This document shows positions 14,265-18,629 of a stretch of 18,629 nucleotides of DNA, in pieces. The stretch comes from Comamonadaceae bacterium (lineage in GTDB: Bacteria; Pseudomonadota; Gammaproteobacteria; Burkholderiales; Burkholderiaceae_C): positions 1-18,629 of the forward strand of contig CANCAO010000004.1 in assembly GCA_947374105.1 (NCBI GenBank). The letters are read 5' to 3'. The notes below the pieces were generated by a model, which had not been told where the DNA came from, searched no databases, and saw only the letters and a list, made by a program, of their open reading frames with translations. Position 1 is the first letter of the stretch. Each line of letters starts with the position of its first letter. A program made the translations under genes and the position numbers.

Positions 14265-15266
14265 ATGTCACAAGACGATGGACTTCAAAACGCCGCAATT
14301 CTTCTCATGTCTTTGGGTGAAGCCGAGGCTGCGGAGGTATTCAAGTACCTGTCACCTAAAGAGGTGCAGAAATTGGGTGGAGCCATTGCCAAGACCAAAT
14401 CAATCACGAGGGAGCGGGTGGACGATGTAGTCACCAAATTCACCAACGTCGCCGCCGCACAAAGTTTGTTGGTGTCTGACTCGGGTGACTATGTGCGCTC
14501 CGTTCTCAGACGTGCTCTGGGTGATGACAAGGCTGCTTTGCTGTTGGATCGAATTTTGCAAGGGGGTGACGTTTCGGGCATTGAGAGTCTGAAATGGATG
14601 GACCCACTGTCAGTTGCCGAACTATTGAGAAATGAGCATCCTCAGATCGCTGCAGCGATTCTGGTTCACCTTGAATATGACCAGGCGGCGGAGGTTTTGA
14701 AAAGTTTCACAGAACGGCAGCGCAATGAGGTCCTGCTGCGCGTTGCCACTATGGAAGGCATTCAGCCCGTGGCTTTGAAGGACTTGAACGAAGTGTTGTT
14801 CAAGGTGTTGTCGGGTGGCGACAAAATTCGTAAAGCCTCATTGGGGGGCATCAAGACGGCTGCGGAAATGATCAATCTGATGGGTACTGCGCTGGAAGGT
14901 ACCGTCATTGAATCCATTCGCATTCAGGATGCCGATTTGGCACAGAAGATCATGGACAAAATGTTTGTTTTCGATGATGTGGGCAAGCTCGATGACAAAG
15001 CAATTCAGTTGGTCCTCAAAGAGGTTGCGTCCGAGGCTTTGATCGTGGCCCTCAAAGGGGCGCAACCCGAGCTCAAAGAAAAATTCTTGGCCAATATGTC
15101 TTCACGTGCTGCAGAAACAATGCGTGAAGATCTGGAGTCGCGAGGCCCCATGCGTTTGTCAGAAGTTGAGGCGCAACAAAAAGAAATTCTCAAGACGGTT
15201 CGCAGATTGGCAGACGAAGGCCAAATTGTGATTGGTGGTGGTGGTGCAGAAGACGCGATGGTTTAA
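14265..15266 (+). CDS. fliG: Flagellar motor switch protein FliG
   Basis: A 333-residue rotor protein that binds FliF through its N-terminal domain, FliM through its middle domain and MotA through its C-terminal domain. The EHPQ motif is at 124-127 (LLRNEHPQIAAAILVHL). The torque-helix charges fall at E. coli numbering: Lys264, Arg281, Glu288 (Asp in E. coli), Asp289 and Arg297, complementing MotA Arg92/Glu100 encoded in this window. A Gly-rich hinge follows the middle domain. GAGAG precedes the ATG. It starts 22 nt after fliF and ends immediately against fliH. Confidence 0.98.
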   Translation: MSQDDGLQNAAILLMSLGEAEAAEVFKYLSPKEVQKLGGAIAKTKSITRERVDDVVTKFTNVAAAQSLLVSDSGDYVRSVLRRALGDDKAALLLDRILQGGDVSGIESLKWMDPLSVAELLRNEHPQIAAAILVHLEYDQAAEVLKSFTERQRNEVLLRVATMEGIQPVALKDLNEVLFKVLSGGDKIRKASLGGIKTAAEMINLMGTALEGTVIESIRIQDADLAQKIMDKMFVFDDVGKLDDKAIQLVLKEVASEALIVALKGAQPELKEKFLANMSSRAAETMREDLESRGPMRLSEVEAQQKEILKTVRRLADEGQIVIGGGGAEDAMV

Positions 15267-15944
15267 ATGATGCGATATCAAACACGGTTTATTCCTGGCG
15301 AAGAAATCGACAAAATTGCACATTGGCAATTTTCTGGAGTCGATGCGGCGTGCACGATCATGAAGCCACAGAGCCCAGCCATTGACGAGGCATCTTCTTC
15401 TGAGCTTAACAGGCAAGAAGGCTATGCCCAAGGGTTCTTGGAAGGACGTGCGCAGGCCATGTTGGAGGCGAAGCAGAGCATTGATGAGTTCATACGCGTT
15501 CAAGGGCAAGCGTCGGCCGTTCAGCTGGCTGCTTTGATCGGCGATGCGCAAGCGCAACTCGACTCTGCTGCGCAAGAGATGGCTCAAGGGGTTCTGGAGT
15601 TGGCGTGTGAGTTGTCACGCCAGGTTCTACGGCATGAGGTGTCCATCAACCCCCAAGGGCTGTTGCCCGTGATTCGTGAGGCAATGGGCGTTTTCATTGA
15701 GGACAACCGAATGACGCGCATTAGGCTCAACCCTCTTGATTTGGATGTACTTGCACCTGCCGTGCGCGACGAATTTAAGCATCTGGCTTTGATGTTGGAG
15801 GCTGATCCTTCGATTTCGCGGGGTGGGTGTGTGATGGAGTCTCCGGTTCGTGTGGTGGATGGGCAGATAGAGAAGCGGTGGCTGCGTGTAGTGGGTCAAC
15901 TGGGTTTGCAAATTCCGTGGAAGTTGAACCATGTTTCAGAATGA
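15267..15944 (+). CDS. fliH: Flagellar export ATPase regulator FliH
   Basis: A 225-residue cytoplasmic stator-like protein that dimerises, inhibits and anchors the FliI ATPase. The N-terminal half has a [19 protein letters not shown] segment (about 52-70) in the usual Gly/Ala/Glu-rich helical region. The C-terminal half shows the family pattern [29 protein letters not shown] and [22 protein letters not shown]. The ATG directly follows the fliG stop; no clear Shine-Dalgarno is visible, so translation is probably coupled. A second ATG follows at once (15270). It overlaps fliI by 14 nt. Confidence 0.95.
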   Translation: MMRYQTRFIPGEEIDKIAHWQFSGVDAACTIMKPQSPAIDEASSSELNRQEGYAQGFLEGRAQAMLEAKQSIDEFIRVQGQASAVQLAALIGDAQAQLDSAAQEMAQGVLELACELSRQVLRHEVSINPQGLLPVIREAMGVFIEDNRMTRIRLNPLDLDVLAPAVRDEFKHLALMLEADPSISRGGCVMESPVRVVDGQIEKRWLRVVGQLGLQIPWKLNHVSE

Positions 15945-17337
15945 AAGTGCGGAAAAATGGCCACTGTTTCTGCGGCGCGCAAAACAACGTGTGCACGCCT
16001 TGGAAACCTCCCTAGAAGTGGGGGGAAAGTTGACGCGGCTCACCGGGTTAGTGCTGGAAGCTTCGGGAATTCATGCAGCCGTTGGGGCGCAGTTTATGGT
16101 GCAAATGAGCCAGCACCCACCGGTCTTGGCCGAAGTGGTTGGGTTTTCCAATGAGCGAGCATTCTTAATGCCTGCAGGTGATGTGCAGGGTTTATCTAGC
16201 GGTGCCACGGTGTTGCCTGTTCATGCCATCTGGACAATTCCTCGATTGAATCAATCAGAGCAAGAGTCTGTTCACGCTTCGGATCAGAGTGGCTTGCGCT
16301 TGCCTTTGGGGCCTGGTCTTTTGGGTCGTGTTGTGGATGCACAAGGTGTTCCGCTAGACCACTTGGGACCTTTGAGTAATGTGGTTTTCAGATCTATTCA
16401 TCCCATCCCTGTCAACGCGATGGACCGCGCGCCTGTGCGTGAACCTTTGGACACGGGTGTACGTGCCATTAACGCGCTATTCACAGTCGGTCGAGGTCAG
16501 CGAATAGGCTTGTTTGCGGGCTCTGGCGTGGGGAAAAGCGTCTTGCTAGGCATGATGGCACGTTATACCCAGGCGGATGTGATCGTGGTGGGATTGATTG
16601 GTGAGCGAGGGCGAGAGGTGAAGGAATTTATTGACAACACCTTGGGTGAGTCAGGCCGTGCGCGATCCGTTGTGGTGGCTGCACCGGCTGATGCACCACC
16701 TCTGCTGAGAATGCAAGGGGCGGTGTATGCAACAGCCGTTGCTGAAGCGTTTAGAGACCAAGGGCTACATGTCTTGTTGCTCATGGATTCGCTGACACGC
16801 TATGCGATGGCGCAACGTGAAATAGCGCTGGCTATTGGAGAGCCACCGGCTACCAAAGGGTATCCACCGTCTTGTTTTTCAAAACTCCCGCAACTGGTGG
16901 AGCGCAGTGGCAATGGATCCGTTGGCGGGGGATCTATCACCGCGTTCTATACCGTTTTGACAGAAGGTGATGACCAGCAAGATCCGATTGCAGACGCGGC
17001 CAGATCTATTCTGGATGGGCATATTGTTTTATCACGTGGACTGGCAGAAGCTGGGCATTTCCCGGCTATAGACATTGCACAGTCCACATCAAGGGTCATG
17101 CATGGGGTGGTCTCGCGTGAACATTTTGAAGCAGCTCAACGCTTTAGAGCCATCAGTTCCCGTTATGAGCAGGGGCGTGATCTCGTTCAACTGGGGGCTT
17201 ATGTATCTGGGTCGGATTCCGTATTGGATGAGGCGATTAGACGCCATGAGCCCATGATGGCATTCTTGCGGCAGGACATGGGCGTTGTTGCTCCGATGGT
17301 GCAGAGTGTGCAAGAGATGAAACTATGCGAAATTTAA
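15931..17337 (+). CDS. fliI: Flagellar export ATPase FliI
   Basis: A 468-residue ATPase of the flagellar type III export system, related to the F1 beta subunit. Walker A is GSGVGKS (197-203), the segment [14 protein letters not shown] lies at 220-233, and Walker B is VLLLMD (281-286) followed by [28 protein letters not shown]. The N-terminal beta-barrel contains [12 protein letters not shown] (132-143). The length is in the normal range (about 440-480). Translation probably couples to fliH, which it overlaps by 14 nt, and to fliJ, which it overlaps by 13 nt. Confidence 0.98.
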   Translation: MFQNESAEKWPLFLRRAKQRVHALETSLEVGGKLTRLTGLVLEASGIHAAVGAQFMVQMSQHPPVLAEVVGFSNERAFLMPAGDVQGLSSGATVLPVHAIWTIPRLNQSEQESVHASDQSGLRLPLGPGLLGRVVDAQGVPLDHLGPLSNVVFRSIHPIPVNAMDRAPVREPLDTGVRAINALFTVGRGQRIGLFAGSGVGKSVLLGMMARYTQADVIVVGLIGERGREVKEFIDNTLGESGRARSVVVAAPADAPPLLRMQGAVYATAVAEAFRDQGLHVLLLMDSLTRYAMAQREIALAIGEPPATKGYPPSCFSKLPQLVERSGNGSVGGGSITAFYTVLTEGDDQQDPIADAARSILDGHIVLSRGLAEAGHFPAIDIAQSTSRVMHGVVSREHFEAAQRFRAISSRYEQGRDLVQLGAYVSGSDSVLDEAIRRHEPMMAFLRQDMGVVAPMVQSVQEMKLCEI

Positions 17338-17786
17338 AAGGCTTGGCTTTGGCAATGGATTTAGCCGATCGGCAGCGCTTGCAAGCGGGCAAGGGTCTAG
17401 CGCAGTCGCAACGCGTCTATGGCTTCACTCAGAGTCAGTTACAGCAACTGGAAAGTTATCAGGAAGATTCACAGGCACGGTGGGTGACGGCGGGTCGTCA
17501 AGTCGTGGGGGGGGAATTGCTTCAGGGACGCTATCGGTTCATGGACCGATTGGGGGTGGCCATTAATTTGCAAGAAGGTGTCTTGAAAGAGGTGCAGCAA
17601 CAGTTGGAGACCGCTAAGAAAAAATCTGTGGCAGCGGAGTTCCGCCTAGTCAGTTTGCAACGGGTGATGGCGAAACGGTCAGAACTGCAAGCCCAAGAAT
17701 TAGCCCGAAAAGCGCAAAAACAAACGGATGAATTTGCGTCACAACGATATGCCAGTGCAGCAGTTCGCCAGCAAGAAGGAGGATGA
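17325..17786 (+). CDS. fliJ: Flagellar export protein FliJ
   Basis: A 153-residue, almost wholly helical coiled-coil protein, rich in Gln, Arg, Lys and Ala, which links FliI to FlhA and escorts export chaperones. The N-terminus [24 protein letters not shown] and later [52 protein letters not shown] are typical. FliJ is weakly conserved, and the position between fliI and fliK supports the call. A G run (17507-17514) encodes part of Val61 and Gly62-Gly63. The end carries the AAGGAGG site for fliK. Confidence 0.92.
   Translation: MRNLKGLALAMDLADRQRLQAGKGLAQSQRVYGFTQSQLQQLESYQEDSQARWVTAGRQVVGGELLQGRYRFMDRLGVAINLQEGVLKEVQQQLETAKKKSVAAEFRLVSLQRVMAKRSELQAQELARKAQKQTDEFASQRYASAAVRQQEGG
17507..17514 (+). 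repeat. Eight-G homopolymer inside fliJ
   Basis: Eight consecutive G bases spanning the last base of Val61 and the codons of Gly62 and Gly63. The reading frame is intact here. Confidence 0.85.
17776..17782 (+). promoter_or_regulatory. Shine-Dalgarno sequence deciding the fliK start
   Basis: AAGGAGG in the last codons of fliJ. Three in-frame ATGs follow, at 17783, 17789 and 17792. The first touches the site and is too close; 17789 is 6 nt away and fits best. Confidence 0.75.
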
Positions 17787-17788
17787 AG

Positions 17789-18629
17789 ATGATGCATACC
17801 GATATGGCTCGTTCATCTGTAAGTCCCAAAGGGGTTAGTGGTGAATTGGGACGATTGGATAAGGATAAAAATAAATCTACAGGGGATGCGGGAGACGAGT
17901 CAATGGGTGACTTCTCTTCGTTGCTGATGAATGTGGGCGCGGGGGAGCCAAGCGTTCCAGAGGCCAAATCAATACAAGAGGTCTCTCAAGAGGCGGTGAC
18001 AGAAAACATGCCGACCGAAGGGAAAAATCAGCAGACTGATATTCCCCCCACGGCAGAAGGGGGACTGGCCCTCTTGCCGGCGGAGCCTTCCGTGTCGATG
18101 CCTGGATCTGAGCTTGCTCTCACGTGGCTTGCTGGTATGCAGGCGGCCGCGTGGGGGGGGCTAAAAGGGGAGCAGACGGGTTTGAATAAGGGAGTCGATA
18201 CGGTGACTTTGGGCAGGGGTTTGGATCCGGCATCACTTGCGGCGCAAACAGCTCAAGCCGCGCAGGAACAAAACAAGCCGACCTCGGGCCATGAGAACCA
18301 TTTGGGGGACGCCGTATCCAGCAGCGCCTTGCCGTTGCTTGCGCATGGGCAGGCCAAGTTAGGTGATCTGAAAATGGGGGACTCAAAAAATAGGACATCA
18401 CTTGCAGTGGACGCTGAGGCGTCATTCCGGTCTGATGTGTTTGTCAAGCTTGAGCGCAACGAAGTGGCTAGCACTGGGACCAGCACCAACGTATCAACGC
18501 TGGATTTTTTCACGCAGCACATGGGCTCTAGAGCACCACAGGGTGGCGAGGGTGGGGCCTTTGGCTCGCCATCACTCCCAGTCACGGGTGGTGGTTTTGA
18601 CGGTGTGCGCCTAGTACCGATGGGTATCA
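17789..18629 (+). CDS. fliK: Probable flagellar hook-length control protein FliK, N-terminal part (cut by window edge)
   Basis: An open frame of 280 codons that runs off the right edge. It has no recognisable domain: the sequence is rich in Ala, Gly, Ser, Gln and Glu and is of low complexity, as expected of the secreted, variable N-terminal ruler half of FliK. The conserved C-terminal substrate-switch domain that would prove the call lies beyond the window. Position directly after fliJ, with a coupled start, is the main support. FliK is exported, measures hook length and triggers the FlhB switch. An eight-G run occurs at 18153-18160, with the frame intact. Confidence 0.8.
   Translation, partial: MMHTDMARSSVSPKGVSGELGRLDKDKNKSTGDAGDESMGDFSSLLMNVGAGEPSVPEAKSIQEVSQEAVTENMPTEGKNQQTDIPPTAEGGLALLPAEPSVSMPGSELALTWLAGMQAAAWGGLKGEQTGLNKGVDTVTLGRGLDPASLAAQTAQAAQEQNKPTSGHENHLGDAVSSSALPLLAHGQAKLGDLKMGDSKNRTSLAVDAEASFRSDVFVKLERNEVASTGTSTNVSTLDFFTQHMGSRAPQGGEGGAFGSPSLPVTGGGFDGVRLVPMGI
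18153..18160 (+). repeat. Eight-G homopolymer inside fliK
   Basis: Eight consecutive G bases in the codons TGG GGG GGG (Trp-Gly-Gly). The reading frame remains open through it to the window edge. Confidence 0.85.

Noticed and set aside
1..18629. Mobile elements, CRISPR arrays, tRNAs, toxin-antitoxin or defence genes
   Set aside because: None seen. Every gene of substance belongs to the flagellum, motor or chemotaxis machinery, and spacing is tight and typical.

Overview
This 18.6 kb window is one continuous flagellar and motility locus, most likely chromosomal, from a mid-GC betaproteobacterium. FlhDC master regulators, two very short divergent flagellins, CheY/CheZ and a fliE / fliFGHIJK block together suggest Burkholderiales, probably Comamonadaceae. 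I infer the taxonomy from gene content and protein style, not from a search.

Layout, left to right. (1) 1-3524, minus strand: flhB, flhA and the first 98 codons of flhF, covering the export gate and the polar placement GTPase. (2) 3587-6559, minus strand: motA, motB, cheY, cheZ, closed by a clear intrinsic terminator. (3) 6667-7596, minus strand: flhD-flhC, closed by a second strong hairpin terminator. (4) 7838-9708: two flagellin genes transcribed away from each other, with a 305-nt promoter region between them. (5) 9836-12058, plus strand: fliD (cap), fliS (flagellin chaperone), fliT (FliD chaperone). (6) 12082-12399, minus strand: fliE. (7) 12572-18629, plus strand: fliF, fliG, fliH, fliI, fliJ and the start of fliK, cut by the window edge.

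How it works together: FlhD4C2 (zinc cysteines and disulfide cysteine conserved at the E. coli positions) should switch on the basal-body and export genes; a candidate FlhDC box lies between fliE and fliF. Once the hook is complete, sigma-28 would switch on late genes; sigma-28-like motifs with the correct 11-nt spacing precede fliS, one flagellin and cheY, and a weaker set precedes the other flagellin. fliA itself is not in the window. Rod, hook and ring genes (flg) and cheA/cheW are also absent here and must lie elsewhere.

Every recognisable gene is intact and carries the expected functional residues. I found no mobile element, CRISPR array, tRNA, toxin-antitoxin module or foreign-looking island, and no evidence of an undescribed system. 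The points worth a second look are regulatory or architectural: the divergent flagellin pair, a dyad over the fliS promoter, a hairpin without a U-tract upstream of flhD, long G runs inside fliF, fliJ and fliK, and a mot-che operon without cheA or cheW.
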